From Clostridiaceae bacterium (GTDB lineage: Bacteria > Bacillota > Clostridia > DSM-8532), in contig JAAYMA010000073.1 in assembly GCA_012521615.1 (NCBI GenBank), positions 1-64,000 on the forward strand: a DNA stretch of 64,000 nt. Reading direction: 5' to 3'. Positions 45,599 through 54,613 of the stretch are shown piece after piece; position 1 is the stretch's first letter, and each line of letters starts with the position of its first letter. The notes beneath the pieces were generated by a model that saw only the letters and a list, made by a program, of their open reading frames with translations, had not been told where the DNA came from and did not search any database. The position numbers and the translations under genes are program-made.

Positions 45599-46531
45599 AT
45601 GGTTTCAACTGCCAGAAAAATTAAAAAACCATTATTAAAGAGATCGACCGGGGACAAGTTATTTTCAGGAATACTTGTTCTGCCGGCGGTTGTAATAACT
45701 TTTATATTTATAATTGTTCCAATTATAGATTCGGTTATCAAGAGCTTTTTGGACTTCCGAGTTAAAAATATTATATCCAATCAACCCGGAACATGGAATA
45801 ATTTTGAAAACTATATAAAGTTATTCCAGAATCAAAAATTAACAGGCGCTGTAATCAATACTTTTTCCTTTGTAATTTTCGTTGTTGCTTTGCAGTTTAT
45901 CTTTGGTATGATACTGGCTCTCATATTGAACTCAAATATTAAAGGAGCAAGATTCTTAAGAAGTATTATGATGACACCCTGGGTTGTGCCAACTATTATT
46001 TCGGCTTTGATCTGGATGTGGATCTTTCAGCCGCAATACGGGCTTATGAAATATCTTGTACAGGTATTTACAGGTGGAACAGTTGCTGATTTCGCAATTC
46101 TGAACAATCCCTCAACTGCATTGTTGGGCATAGGAATTGCTGCTCTTTGGAAACAGGTTCCGCTTACCACTTTGCTGCTTTTGGCAGGCCTTCAGAATGT
46201 TCCCGATGATATGCTGGAGGCTGCAAGAATAGATGGAGCAGGCAAAGTAAGAACTTTTTTCAGTATTGTCTTACCTTATATGAAAAGTGTAATTAATGTT
46301 TCTATGACAATGGCTATTATAAGCAACTTCAAGCAATTTCCTTTAATTTGGACAATGACCGGTGGCGGACCTGATAATTCTACTACCACGCTTGCGATTT
46401 TAAGTTACCGGGAGGCGTTTGTTTCAAACAATATGGGCTCAGGTGCTGCTGTTACAACGGTATGGATGCTGCTTATGCTGGTAGTTGTGTTTGTATATAA
46501 CAAACTCATGGGTGAGACAGAGGTAGATTAA
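45599..46531 (+). CDS. Sugar ABC transporter permease (MalF-like), operon A
   Basis: 310 residues, six helices. EAA loop: EAARIDGAGKVRTFFSIVLPYMK. The typical MalF-like N-terminus (VLPAVVITFIFIIVPIIDSVIKSF) has the first helix. It pairs with the next gene. The needed MsmX-type ATPase is not in the window and is presumably shared and encoded elsewhere. Confidence 0.9.
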   Translation: MVSTARKIKKPLLKRSTGDKLFSGILVLPAVVITFIFIIVPIIDSVIKSFLDFRVKNIISNQPGTWNNFENYIKLFQNQKLTGAVINTFSFVIFVVALQFIFGMILALILNSNIKGARFLRSIMMTPWVVPTIISALIWMWIFQPQYGLMKYLVQVFTGGTVADFAILNNPSTALLGIGIAALWKQVPLTTLLLLAGLQNVPDDMLEAARIDGAGKVRTFFSIVLPYMKSVINVSMTMAIISNFKQFPLIWTMTGGGPDNSTTTLAILSYREAFVSNNMGSGAAVTTVWMLLMLVVVFVYNKLMGETEVD

Positions 46532-46543
46532 GGAGGAGTATTG

Positions 46544-47380
46544 ATGAAAAAGAACTTTTTGGGCAGCCTCCTGAAATACAGTATGCTTGTGATAATATTG
46601 CTGTTTTTGTTATTCCCGATTTACTGGGTGCTGTTAACATCCTTCAAAAGCAATATGGAAGCATACAAATTTCCACCTACATTTATTCCGGAGTCTCCCA
46701 CTATTTCAAGTTACATTAATCTATTCACAAAAAATAATGCATTTTTTGTTTATTACAAAAACAATTTCATAGTATCAGGTTTCACATCATTTTTCACCAC
46801 TATATTGGCAATTCTGGCCGGATATGCTCTGTCCAGATTTAAGTTCAGATGGAATGCCTGGATACTTGCGGTGTTACTGACTTCCCAGATGTTCCCGGTA
46901 GTAAGCCGAATGATTTCACTGTATGACCTGATGGGAGATATGGGGCTTATAAATACAATGCCGGGGTTAATTCTGGCCTTGATCGCGGATATGCTTCCTT
47001 TTGCTGTAATGCTTATGACCAGCTTTTTCCAAAGTATACCCCGTGCTGTTGAGGAAGCGGCCTATATTGATGGAGCATCGAGAATGGGGATACTCTATAG
47101 AATTGTAACACCTTTGGTCAAACCCGGAATGGTTGCAGTTGTACTGTATGCATTTTTGATGACATGGGATGATTATCTCCATGCTGCAACCCTTATCCAG
47201 AACGATGCATTAAGAACCTTATCAGTAGGTGTTGCACTCAGATACTTAGGAGAGCTTTCGTATGACTGGTCATTGATAAACACCATATCAATTATTGGCA
47301 CCATTCCTATGGTCCTGCTGTTCTTCTCCTTCCAGAAATATATGATCAAGGGATTGGTAGCAGGAGCCGTTAAAGGTTAA
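46544..47380 (+). CDS. Sugar ABC transporter permease (MalG-like), operon A
   Basis: 278 residues with six helices and the EAA loop EEAAYIDGASRMGILYRIVTPLVKPG. ATG 46544 is preceded by AGGAGGAG. It completes the importer with the upstream permease, 12 bp away. It ends AGAVKG, the usual family C-terminus. Confidence 0.9.
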   Translation: MKKNFLGSLLKYSMLVIILLFLLFPIYWVLLTSFKSNMEAYKFPPTFIPESPTISSYINLFTKNNAFFVYYKNNFIVSGFTSFFTTILAILAGYALSRFKFRWNAWILAVLLTSQMFPVVSRMISLYDLMGDMGLINTMPGLILALIADMLPFAVMLMTSFFQSIPRAVEEAAYIDGASRMGILYRIVTPLVKPGMVAVVLYAFLMTWDDYLHAATLIQNDALRTLSVGVALRYLGELSYDWSLINTISIIGTIPMVLLFFSFQKYMIKGLVAGAVKG

Positions 47381-47408
47381 TAATATAACTGGCTTAAATT
47401 GTCAATAT

Positions 47409-47478
47409 GAAGTATATTAGGGGATCAGAATACAGAAGTATATTAGGGGATAAAAATAAGAGAAGTATATTAGGGGAT
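47409..47478 (+). repeat. Three direct copies of GAAGTATATTAGGGGAT
   Basis: The 17-mer occurs exactly at 47409-47425, 47435-47451 and 47462-47478, spaced 26 and 27 bp. A near copy (one inserted base) lies inverted at 51159-51176 in the operon B promoter region. Possibly binding sites for a second regulator. Confidence 0.85.
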
Positions 47479-47508
47479 AAAATATAGATATATAGAAAGG
47501 TAGTTAAC

Positions 47509-48363
47509 ATGCTAGTCAATAACAGAGAACAACTAATTAAAGCACGCAAAAATGGTTATGCAATACCGGCAATAAATACGCAAGGCGGGAATTACGATAT
47601 TATTTGGGCTGTCTGCAAGACAGCGGAAGAGATGCAGTCACCAATTATCCTGGCTCATTATATATCAACCGGGGCATATTCAGGACATGACTGGTTTGTT
47701 GAAGTTGCAAAATGGTGCGCCAATAAAGTTTCAGTTCCAGTTTCAATTCATCTTGATCATGGTGACAGCTTTGAAACTTGTATGAAAATGCTGAAGCTTG
47801 GATTTACTTCAATTATGATTGACGGATCCACTTTGCCTGTAAAAGAGAATGCAGCATTGACAAATAAAGTGGTGGAAGTATGTCGTCAATTCGATGTACC
47901 AGTGGAAGCAGAGATTGGCGAACTCTTGAGATTGGATAATACAGGCGAAGTCATGGAAAATAAGAATATAGCCGATCCTGAAGAGGTAAAAGAGTTTTTA
48001 AGACTTTGCCAACCTGATACTTTGGCTGTTGGTATAGGAAATGCGCATGGTTATTATAAAGGTGAGCCAGATATCAGGCTGGATGTCCTCAGAGAAGTAG
48101 CAGAATTTACCGATATCCCTCTTGTTTTGCATGGTTGCACCGGTATGTCAGATGATGTAATCAAAGAAGCTATAAAGATTGGCGTGTCAAAAATAAACTT
48201 TGGAACTGAAATCAGATATAAATATGTTGAAGCTTATAAAGAAGCCATTGATACTTGGGATCACCAGGGGCATTCCTGGAAAATTTCCGAGTATGCCTGC
48301 AATAAGCTTGGAGAAGTCATAAGAAAGATAATTAATCTCTCAGGTTCAGCGGGCAAGGCTTAA
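47509..48363 (+). CDS. Class II ketose-bisphosphate aldolase family protein
   Basis: 284 residues of the fructose/tagatose-bisphosphate aldolase class II family (GatY/KbaY/FbaA). Zinc and catalytic sites: HLDHGD, VEAEIGE, GNAHGYYKG and LHGCTGM (the usual HGGSG has become HGCTG). Splits a ketose 1,6-bisphosphate (or related sugar) into two trioses. In context tagatose-1,6-bisphosphate or an analogue is the likely substrate, not ordinary glycolysis. ATG 47509 follows GAAAGG, with the triple repeat upstream. Confidence 0.87.
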   Translation: MLVNNREQLIKARKNGYAIPAINTQGGNYDIIWAVCKTAEEMQSPIILAHYISTGAYSGHDWFVEVAKWCANKVSVPVSIHLDHGDSFETCMKMLKLGFTSIMIDGSTLPVKENAALTNKVVEVCRQFDVPVEAEIGELLRLDNTGEVMENKNIADPEEVKEFLRLCQPDTLAVGIGNAHGYYKGEPDIRLDVLREVAEFTDIPLVLHGCTGMSDDVIKEAIKIGVSKINFGTEIRYKYVEAYKEAIDTWDHQGHSWKISEYACNKLGEVIRKIINLSGSAGKA

Positions 48364-48382
48364 TATCAAGAGGGGGATATTC

Positions 48383-49732
48383 ATGAATAAAAAACTGAAT
48401 GTTGGCTTCATTACAACATTATCAGGACGTTGGCCAAGGGAGCTTCCTCAAAAGAGACTTGAGGAATACGGAAAATGGCTTGGGGAAAACCTTAAAGATA
48501 TTATTCTGGTTAAGGAAAACGAGATAGTAGATTCTCCGGCAAGAGCCGGTGAAGTTATAAGCAAATTCAAACAGGCCGAAGTAGATATAGTAATAATGGT
48601 TTATGGAGCATTTACCGGTGATGATATACCTTGTCAGATAGCCGATGCTCTTAATGTACCCATGGTTTTATGGGCACCTTATGAGCCTCCGTTTGATAAG
48701 GATACGAGACTGTGGGCGAATGCTTTAGTGGCTGCAACAATGAACTCTGCTTCACTGAATAGACTGGGTCATAAAGTGTATGTGCTGTATGGCAGTAAAG
48801 AGGATGAAAGAATAGCAACCAGACTTAAAAAGCTTATAACTGCCTATAATGTAACAAAGAAATTAAAAGGCACACTTCTCGGATTACTGGGCTATCGCCC
48901 GACTGCGTTTTATAACTCAGCTTTTGATGAGGGCTTGATTCGGAGAACTTTTGGAATACGAATGGAGTCAACCGATTTAAAGGTTGTATTTGACAGAATG
49001 GGCCAGATTCCGGAAGACAGAGTTAAAGCAGATATGGATAAAATTTCGCGAATATTTGATGTAAATCGTCTCCCTGAAGGCCATCTTGAGAATCACTCAA
49101 GGCTATATTTTGCTTTACAGGAAGTCATAAAAGAACAGGGTTATGACTTTACCACCATTAAATGCTGGCCTGAAATGGGTCAATTAAAAACCACCCCCTG
49201 TGCTGTTATGTCCAGACTTGCTGATGATGCCGGCATGAATATTGTATGCGAAGGCGATGTGGATGCAGGTCTTGCACTGATTGTTCAAAACTATATAACA
49301 GGACTTCCAGGTTTTATAACCGATATGATTGATATAGATGAAGAGGAAAACACAATGTCGTTCTGGCATTGTGGTCAGGCACCCTTATCATTGATGAATC
49401 CCAATCATGAAGTTACAATAGATAATCACCCTCTTGCCGGACAGGGTACAGCTTTTTATGGATCATTAAAACCCGGCAAGGTGACAATAGGTCGTTACTG
49501 TAATATTAATGGAGTTTACAAACTCTTCCTTTTGAGGGGTGAAGCTATTGATTCACCGAGAAAGACAAAAGGTGTTATGGTCGATGTCAAAGTTAAAGCC
49601 CCTGTACGTGAAATTGTTGAAAACATTATAAAGGAACAGATACCCCATCATTACAGTATGGTATGGGAAGATATTGCTGATGAAATGATTGCAGTATCTG
49701 AACTTCTTGGAATAGAAGTTATTGAAATGTAG
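48383..49732 (+). CDS. L-fucose/L-arabinose isomerase-like protein
   Basis: 449 residues resembling the FucI/AraA superfamily (COG2407): N-terminal Rossmann-like half (VGFITTLSGRWP; VDIVIMVYGAFTGDD..C...), then LKVVFDRMGQI, and a C-terminal part with MSFWHCGQAP and a His/Glu metal-site arrangement (CEGDVDAG, HCGQ, ..NHEV). Expected to interconvert an aldose and a ketose using Mn2+. The particular sugar is unknown; no fuculokinase or fuculose aldolase lies nearby, so simple fucose use is doubtful. Confidence 0.72.
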   Translation: MNKKLNVGFITTLSGRWPRELPQKRLEEYGKWLGENLKDIILVKENEIVDSPARAGEVISKFKQAEVDIVIMVYGAFTGDDIPCQIADALNVPMVLWAPYEPPFDKDTRLWANALVAATMNSASLNRLGHKVYVLYGSKEDERIATRLKKLITAYNVTKKLKGTLLGLLGYRPTAFYNSAFDEGLIRRTFGIRMESTDLKVVFDRMGQIPEDRVKADMDKISRIFDVNRLPEGHLENHSRLYFALQEVIKEQGYDFTTIKCWPEMGQLKTTPCAVMSRLADDAGMNIVCEGDVDAGLALIVQNYITGLPGFITDMIDIDEEENTMSFWHCGQAPLSLMNPNHEVTIDNHPLAGQGTAFYGSLKPGKVTIGRYCNINGVYKLFLLRGEAIDSPRKTKGVMVDVKVKAPVREIVENIIKEQIPHHYSMVWEDIADEMIAVSELLGIEVIEM

Positions 49733-49773
49733 TTGTTAAAATTATGATAATCAAATTTGAAAGGAGTAATATA

Positions 49774-50826
49774 ATGAGTAAAAAAGGTCAGGTAACATAC
49801 AATGAAATTTACCAGCAGCCTGCTTCTTTTAAAGGTGTAAACGATACACTCCGTGATATTTATGAGGTGTTGGACAAGGTTTTTGCTGAGGAAAATCATT
49901 ATGATGAGCTTATTTTCACAGGTTGCGGAACCTCATTATACATTGCTCAGACTGCTGCTTATGTATTTTCTTCGTATACAGGTATTTCTGCAAAGGCAGT
50001 TCCATGTTCAGAGCTGTATTTCTCTCCTGAAACATATGTGAAGAATAAAAAAGTTCTGGTTCTGCCCATAACAAGAAAAAGCTATACCACTGAGGTTCGT
50101 ATGGCTATTGATAAAGTAAGGAGCTATCCGAATGTCAAATCACTTGCTATAACCTGTGATCCTGACAGTCAGAAATATAATGACTATTTTATTCTTTCAC
50201 CTGTTTCTGCTGAGGACAGTGTAATTATGACCCGTTCCTACTCCAGCATGGTGTACCTTGCTGTTATCATGTCCATGTATGTTGCAGGCAAAAAAGATGA
50301 AATAGAAGCTATGGCCGATTACGACAAAATTGCTGAAAAAATGCTTTCTGAAGTGGACGAGCTTGCAAAGAAAATAGTGGAGGAGAATCCTAACTTAAAT
50401 CTCTTCATAACATTAGGTCAGGGTGCTTTTTACGGTGTGGCCAACGAATGTATGAACAAGATTAAAGAGATGAGCATTTCCAATACAGAAGCTTATTACA
50501 GCCTTGAATACCGTCATGGACCCATGAGCCTGGTGGACGAAAATACTCTTGTTGTAATTTTGTCCGGAACAGATTCCATGGAATATGAATCAAAGCTTTT
50601 GACTCAGCTTAAAGGCTATGGTGCAGTTACAGTTGCAATAGGTCAAAATGTAAGTGAAAAAATGGAGGATGCCCATTATAAATTTGATCTCAATCATGGA
50701 TTGAGCGATATGCAATATGCACCCCTTGCTGTCTTTATAGGTCAGTTCCTCGGCTACCACTTAGCCCTTAAAAAAGATGTAGATGCTGACGCACCAAGAC
50801 ATTTGACCCAGGCTATTGTTTTATAA
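49774..50826 (+). CDS. SIS-domain sugar isomerase, AgaS/GlmS-C-like
   Basis: 350 residues with two SIS domains. FTGCGTSLYIAQTAAYVF near residue 45 is the phosphosugar site; RSYSSMV and EYRHGPMSLV are the AgaS/FrlB-type marks. Such enzymes isomerise and deaminate amino-sugar phosphates (galactosamine-6-P to tagatose-6-P with loss of ammonia) or deglycate Amadori products. The start at ATG 49774 follows AAAGGAG. Next to an aldolase and a NagA it best fits an amino-sugar phosphate pathway. Confidence 0.8.
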   Translation: MSKKGQVTYNEIYQQPASFKGVNDTLRDIYEVLDKVFAEENHYDELIFTGCGTSLYIAQTAAYVFSSYTGISAKAVPCSELYFSPETYVKNKKVLVLPITRKSYTTEVRMAIDKVRSYPNVKSLAITCDPDSQKYNDYFILSPVSAEDSVIMTRSYSSMVYLAVIMSMYVAGKKDEIEAMADYDKIAEKMLSEVDELAKKIVEENPNLNLFITLGQGAFYGVANECMNKIKEMSISNTEAYYSLEYRHGPMSLVDENTLVVILSGTDSMEYESKLLTQLKGYGAVTVAIGQNVSEKMEDAHYKFDLNHGLSDMQYAPLAVFIGQFLGYHLALKKDVDADAPRHLTQAIVL

Positions 50827-50862
50827 ATTCAGACAATAATATAATTGTTTTAAACTTATTTA

Positions 50863-50962
50863 CATGATGTTCAGATCTTTTTGCAGCCCATCGCAGGAAG
50901 TTGTTAATGAAAGGCATACAACTTCAATGCTACAGACAAAGGTTAAAGATCTGAACATCATG
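50863..50962. repeat. 100-nt nested inverted repeat after operon A
   Basis: Outer arms: CATGATGTTCAGATCTTT (50863-50880) and its exact reverse complement (50945-50962), 18 bp without mismatch. Inside: GAAGTTGT (50897-50904) and ACAACTTC (50918-50925). Could be an operon terminator, a structured RNA or a MITE-like element. No target-site duplication is visible. Confidence 0.8.
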
Positions 50963-50986
50963 GCTCATTTCAGGGCAATTATTTGA

Positions 50987-51008
50987 GACAGCTATCCGAA
51001 AAGCTGTC
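50987..51008. repeat. Hairpin GACAGCT / AGCTGTC
   Basis: 7-bp perfect stem with an 8-nt loop, 25 nt after the nested repeat. May be part of the same structured region. Nothing else is recognised from 51009 to 51060. Confidence 0.5.
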
Positions 51009-51061
51009 CGTTGGTCAAAATAGACGAAGCTTTGAGTAAATTTTTGACACTAAATATGATG

Positions 51062-51090
51062 TTGACAAGTATATTCATAGCATATATAAT
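51062..51090 (+). promoter_or_regulatory. Promoter of operon B
   Basis: TTGACA (51062-51067), 17 bp, TATAAT (51085-51090): a perfect sigma-A promoter. It parallels that of operon A. Confidence 0.88.
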
Positions 51091-51103
51091 AAAAACTAAT
51101 TTG

Positions 51104-51119
51104 ATAAACACGTGTTTAT
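51104..51119. promoter_or_regulatory. LacI-type operator O1 of operon B
   Basis: Perfect 16-bp palindrome ATAAACACGTGTTTAT, starting 14 nt after the -10. It shares ACACGTGTTTATA with operon A. A separate palindrome TGCACT-A-AGTGCA lies at 51128-51140. Confidence 0.8.
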
Positions 51120-51158
51120 AGTCTGTTTGCACTAAGTGCACACTAAAAAATTGTGAAT

Positions 51159-51176
51159 ATCCCCTAATTATACTTC
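51159..51176 (-). repeat. Inverted near-copy of the operon A 17-mer repeat
   Basis: Reading the minus strand gives GAAGTATAATTAGGGGAT, the repeat of 47409-47478 with one added A. Confidence 0.7.
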
Positions 51177-51232
51177 ATTGCTCAAGTGAGCAATCAGAAA
51201 ATTTAAAATTTAAAGGTTTTTTTTAAAACAGC

Positions 51233-51246
51233 TATACACACGAGTG
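51233..51246. promoter_or_regulatory. LacI-type operator O2 of operon B
   Basis: TATACACACGAGTG is identical to 44116-44129 of operon A. Confidence 0.65.
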
Positions 51247-51320
51247 GATATATTATCCATATTACACATGGATGAATGGATTATAAGATCTTCTATATTT
51301 TCAAATAATAAAAGGAGTAA

Positions 51321-52130
51321 GTCGGACGAAGTTTAAAATCTGCATTCACTTCTTTCTTCGATCAGAGCCTCCTTAGTCTACAAACAAAGACTTGGAATAA
51401 TTTTCAGCACTACAAGGATATATTCACTAACTTTTTCGAAGGTGAATTCTGGCAAGCATTCCTGTTATCCAACAAGTTTGCTTTTACTGTTGTTATAATC
51501 CAACTATTCTTAAGTTTAGTACTTGCCATAGTTTTAAATGAAAATATTCGCGGAAAACGCGTTTTAAGATCAGTGTTGTTAATGCCATGGGTTATACCTA
51601 CAGCCGTTACTGCATTGCTTTGGATGTGGCTGTACCAGCCAGACTATGGTGTTCTGAATTATATCCTTAAGACTTTAGGATTGAAACAAAGTCTATGGCT
51701 GGGAAGTGTAGATACAGCGCTCACTTCTGTAATGATAGTTGCCATATGGAAACAAATGCCGTTTACAACTACTATGTTAATTGCCGGAATGCAGAGTATT
51801 TCTCATGATTATTATGAGGCATCGTCTATTGATGGTGCAAATAAACTGCAAAATTATTACTACATTACAATACCATTTTTGAAAAATGTAATTAAATCAA
51901 CTACACTTGTATCGATAATTGAAAACTTCAAAATGTTCCCATTGTTCTGGATTATGACACAGGGTGGGCCTATTAATGCTACCACAACTTTGGCGGTTCT
52001 GACATATCAGACTTCCTTCGTATCTATGGATATGGGAAAAGGAGCAACAATAGGTGTTCTCTGGATTATATTCCTTGTAGTTTTCTCCAGACTGTTTAAT
52101 TCTGTATTTAAAGAAGAAAGTTTTGTCTAA
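51321..52130 (+). pseudogene. Sugar ABC permease (MalF-like), operon B, 5'-truncated
   Basis: Permease sequence with the usual middle and end (TWNNFQHYKDIF; NENIRGKRVLRSVLLMPWVIP; EASSIDGANKLQNYYYITIPFLK). The reading frame opens right after a TAA at 51318-51320. It carries 84 codons before the first GTG (51573), of which at least the last about 78 are clearly family sequence. Compared with the operon A permease it lacks about 41 N-terminal residues, including the first membrane helix. There is no ATG/GTG/TTG with a ribosome-binding site. The promoter, operators and an AAAGGAG site sit just before the join, so a deletion seems to have removed an SBP gene and the permease start together. A GTG at 51573 would give a 185-residue fragment. 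Confidence 0.82.
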
Positions 52131-52142
52131 GGAGGTGTAATA

Positions 52143-53018
52143 ATGGAGAATATAGCGAAAAACAAGAAAAGTTTCAGTAACAGATTAATGCGTTCAATTC
52201 GTACAAACTCAATTTTTTATTTGATTATAATTGTAATGTTTGCATTCTTGTTATTTCCGATATATTGGATGATAGTAAGTTCATTCAAGGAGAATAATGT
52301 TCTTTTTACATTGCCTCCTGAATTTTTACCGGTAAATCCTACTTTGGTCAACTACAAATCAATCTTTGTTGACAATATATTCGTCACCTATTATAAAAAC
52401 AGTTTATTTGTATCTTTTGGAGCAACAGCTCTTACCATGTTTGTAGCGACATTTTGCGGATATGCTTTTTCCAGGTTTAACTATAAACTAAATGAGATAA
52501 TAATTACACTCATTCTTTCAGCCTCCATGTTCCCAGTTGTATCTCAGCTTATTTCCATCTACGGTATTTTTAAGAACAACGGGCTGCTTAATAATCATTA
52601 TGCATTGATGATGATCCTTACAAGTGTTTCTCTGCCATTCTGTATTTTAATGATCAGAAGCTATTTTAATGATATACCAAAAGAGCTCGATGAGGCTGCT
52701 AAAATTGATGGCTGTGGAAGAATGAGAACCATGTTCCAGATTATACTTCCATTAGTTAAACCAGGTCTTCTGGCTGTTGCCATATATACTTTCATGAGAG
52801 CATGGGACGATTATCAGTACGGATTGACACTGATTAACAGGGATGAAATGCGTACCTTAGGTCCAGGTATATCTCTCAGATTTTTAGGTGATGTTCAGTT
52901 TGACTGGGGTAAAACCTTGTCAGTTGCAGTAGCTGCTAGTTTGCCCGTACTTTTAATCTTTATGTTCCTCCAGAAATATATGGTTTCCGGTCTTACTGCT
53001 GGTGCTGTTAAAGGTTAA
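52143..53018 (+). CDS. Sugar ABC transporter permease (MalG-like), operon B
   Basis: 291 residues. Six helices and EAA loop (DEAAKIDGCGRMRTMFQIILPLVKPG). ATG 52143 follows AAGGAGG. It is full-length and closely follows the operon A MalG-like protein in layout, including the AGAVKG end. Its intended partner is the truncated permease just upstream, so it may be orphaned or may pair with the operon A subunit. Confidence 0.88.
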   Translation: MENIAKNKKSFSNRLMRSIRTNSIFYLIIIVMFAFLLFPIYWMIVSSFKENNVLFTLPPEFLPVNPTLVNYKSIFVDNIFVTYYKNSLFVSFGATALTMFVATFCGYAFSRFNYKLNEIIITLILSASMFPVVSQLISIYGIFKNNGLLNNHYALMMILTSVSLPFCILMIRSYFNDIPKELDEAAKIDGCGRMRTMFQIILPLVKPGLLAVAIYTFMRAWDDYQYGLTLINRDEMRTLGPGISLRFLGDVQFDWGKTLSVAVAASLPVLLIFMFLQKYMVSGLTAGAVKG

Positions 53019-53047
53019 TAAATACTGTGTATAAGGAGGAAGATAAT

Positions 53048-54448
53048 ATGCAAAAAAAGCCCAATATACTTTTTATACTATCGGATGATCATGGTGTATG
53101 GGCAAATGGTTGCTATGGAAATCATGAAATAATTACTCCTAATATTGATAATCTTGCTGAAAGGGGAACAAGGTTTGAAAACTTCTTCTGTGTTTCTCCT
53201 GTCTGTTCCCCTGCAAGAGCCTCCATATTAACAGGACGCATTCCTCCACAGCATGGTATCCATGATTATCTGTGTGATGGGAATGGTTATGAGAATCAAG
53301 AATCAATTGAGTTCCTGGAAGGTCAGCGAGGGTACACTGATTTTCTGAATGAGCATGGATATCAGTGTGCTTTAAGTGGTAAGTGGCATATGGGAGACAG
53401 CTTCCGTCCTCAAAAAGGCTTCAGTTTCTGGTATTGCCATCAGAAAGGCGGCGGACCTTATTATGGTGCACCTATGGTAAGGGACGGCAAAGCTGTGACA
53501 GAAGAGAGGTATATCACTGATGTCATTACTGATGAAGCATTGAGGTTTTTGGATATCCGCGATAAATCCAGACCTTTCTATCTCAGTGTACACTATACTG
53601 CTCCTCACAGTCCCTGGATTGACAATCATCCGGAAGAATATGTTAAACTATATGAGGACTGTGCTTTTGAAACCTGTCCGCAAGGCGAGCCCCATCCATG
53701 GGCGCTTACTGATATAATGCCCGGTTATACCAACCCACGTGAAAATTTGAAGGGATACTTTGCTGCTGTTACCGCTATGGACTACAATATCGGGCGATTG
53801 ATCAAACGGCTTGAGGATGAAGGAATATTAGAGGATACATTAATCATTTTCACAGGCGATAATGGAATGAACTGCGGGCATCATGGAATATGGGGTAAAG
53901 GAAACGGTACCTTTCCAATGAATATGTATGATTATTCTGTGAAAGTACCTTTTATAATCTCCCATCCCGGGGTATTACCCGAAGGTAAAGTTTGTGATGA
54001 GCTGTTCAGTGCTTATGATATCATGCCAACTCTGCTTGATTATTTAGGCATTGAAAATCCTGAAGCAGATAAGCTTCCCGGCCGGAGTTTCCTGCCTTTA
54101 CTGAAGGGGGAGACTATTGATGAAAAGCCGGTAATGGTATTTGATGAATATGGTCCTGTTCGTATGATAAGAACAAAGGAGTATAAATACATTCACCGTT
54201 ATGTTTATGGTCCTAACGAATTCTATGATTTAAAAACTGATCCTAACGAGGATAATAACCTTATAGATCATCCGGAATACCAGGACATAATAGGTGAAAT
54301 GAAACGGAAAATGGATACATGGTTTAACAAATACGTTGATCCTGAAATAGACGGAGCCCGTGAACCTGTAATGGGAGGCGGACAAAAGAATTTGGCAGGA
54401 CTGAGAGGTCCTATGTATGATGTATACCGTGAAAACAAATATGTTTGA
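53048..54448 (+). CDS. Cytoplasmic sulfatase (S1 family, Cys-type)
   Basis: 466 residues in the alkaline-phosphatase/sulfatase fold. NILFILSDDHG (metal Asp pair), the formylglycine motif CSPAR (Cys53), SGKWHMG, the HSPW His, FTGDNG and WGKGN are all intact, so it should be active once the Cys is matured. It starts with MQKKPNILF, with no signal peptide (ATG 53048, AAGGAGG site; 7 codons upstream are leader), so it works inside the cell. It would desulfate an imported sulfated sugar. The required anSME/FGE maturase is not in the window. Confidence 0.9.
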   Translation: MQKKPNILFILSDDHGVWANGCYGNHEIITPNIDNLAERGTRFENFFCVSPVCSPARASILTGRIPPQHGIHDYLCDGNGYENQESIEFLEGQRGYTDFLNEHGYQCALSGKWHMGDSFRPQKGFSFWYCHQKGGGPYYGAPMVRDGKAVTEERYITDVITDEALRFLDIRDKSRPFYLSVHYTAPHSPWIDNHPEEYVKLYEDCAFETCPQGEPHPWALTDIMPGYTNPRENLKGYFAAVTAMDYNIGRLIKRLEDEGILEDTLIIFTGDNGMNCGHHGIWGKGNGTFPMNMYDYSVKVPFIISHPGVLPEGKVCDELFSAYDIMPTLLDYLGIENPEADKLPGRSFLPLLKGETIDEKPVMVFDEYGPVRMIRTKEYKYIHRYVYGPNEFYDLKTDPNEDNNLIDHPEYQDIIGEMKRKMDTWFNKYVDPEIDGAREPVMGGGQKNLAGLRGPMYDVYRENKYV

Positions 54449-54470
54449 TTAAGCTTAGAGCATATTGATT

Positions 54471-54504
54471 AACTGTTTATACTGAGATATCAGTGTAAAC
54501 AGTT
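54471..54504 (+). terminator. Strong hairpin between sulfatase and epimerase genes
   Basis: 15-bp stem AACTGTTTATACTGA / TCAGTGTAAACAGTT (one G-U pair) with a 4-nt loop. There is only a weak T tail, so it may be a partial terminator or an mRNA-processing site. Confidence 0.7.
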
Positions 54505-54613
54505 ATTTGATAAATATCTGTTTTACGACAATAATGAATACCTCAGTATTCATAATTTTTCTTATTAAATTGTTAAGATATTAACCTAAAGATAAGGGTA
54601 AGGAGTAAATAAA

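Noticed and set aside
48383-49732. L-fucose catabolism operon
   Set aside because: No fuculokinase or class II adducin-type fuculose-phosphate aldolase is present; the aldolase is GatY/FbaA type.
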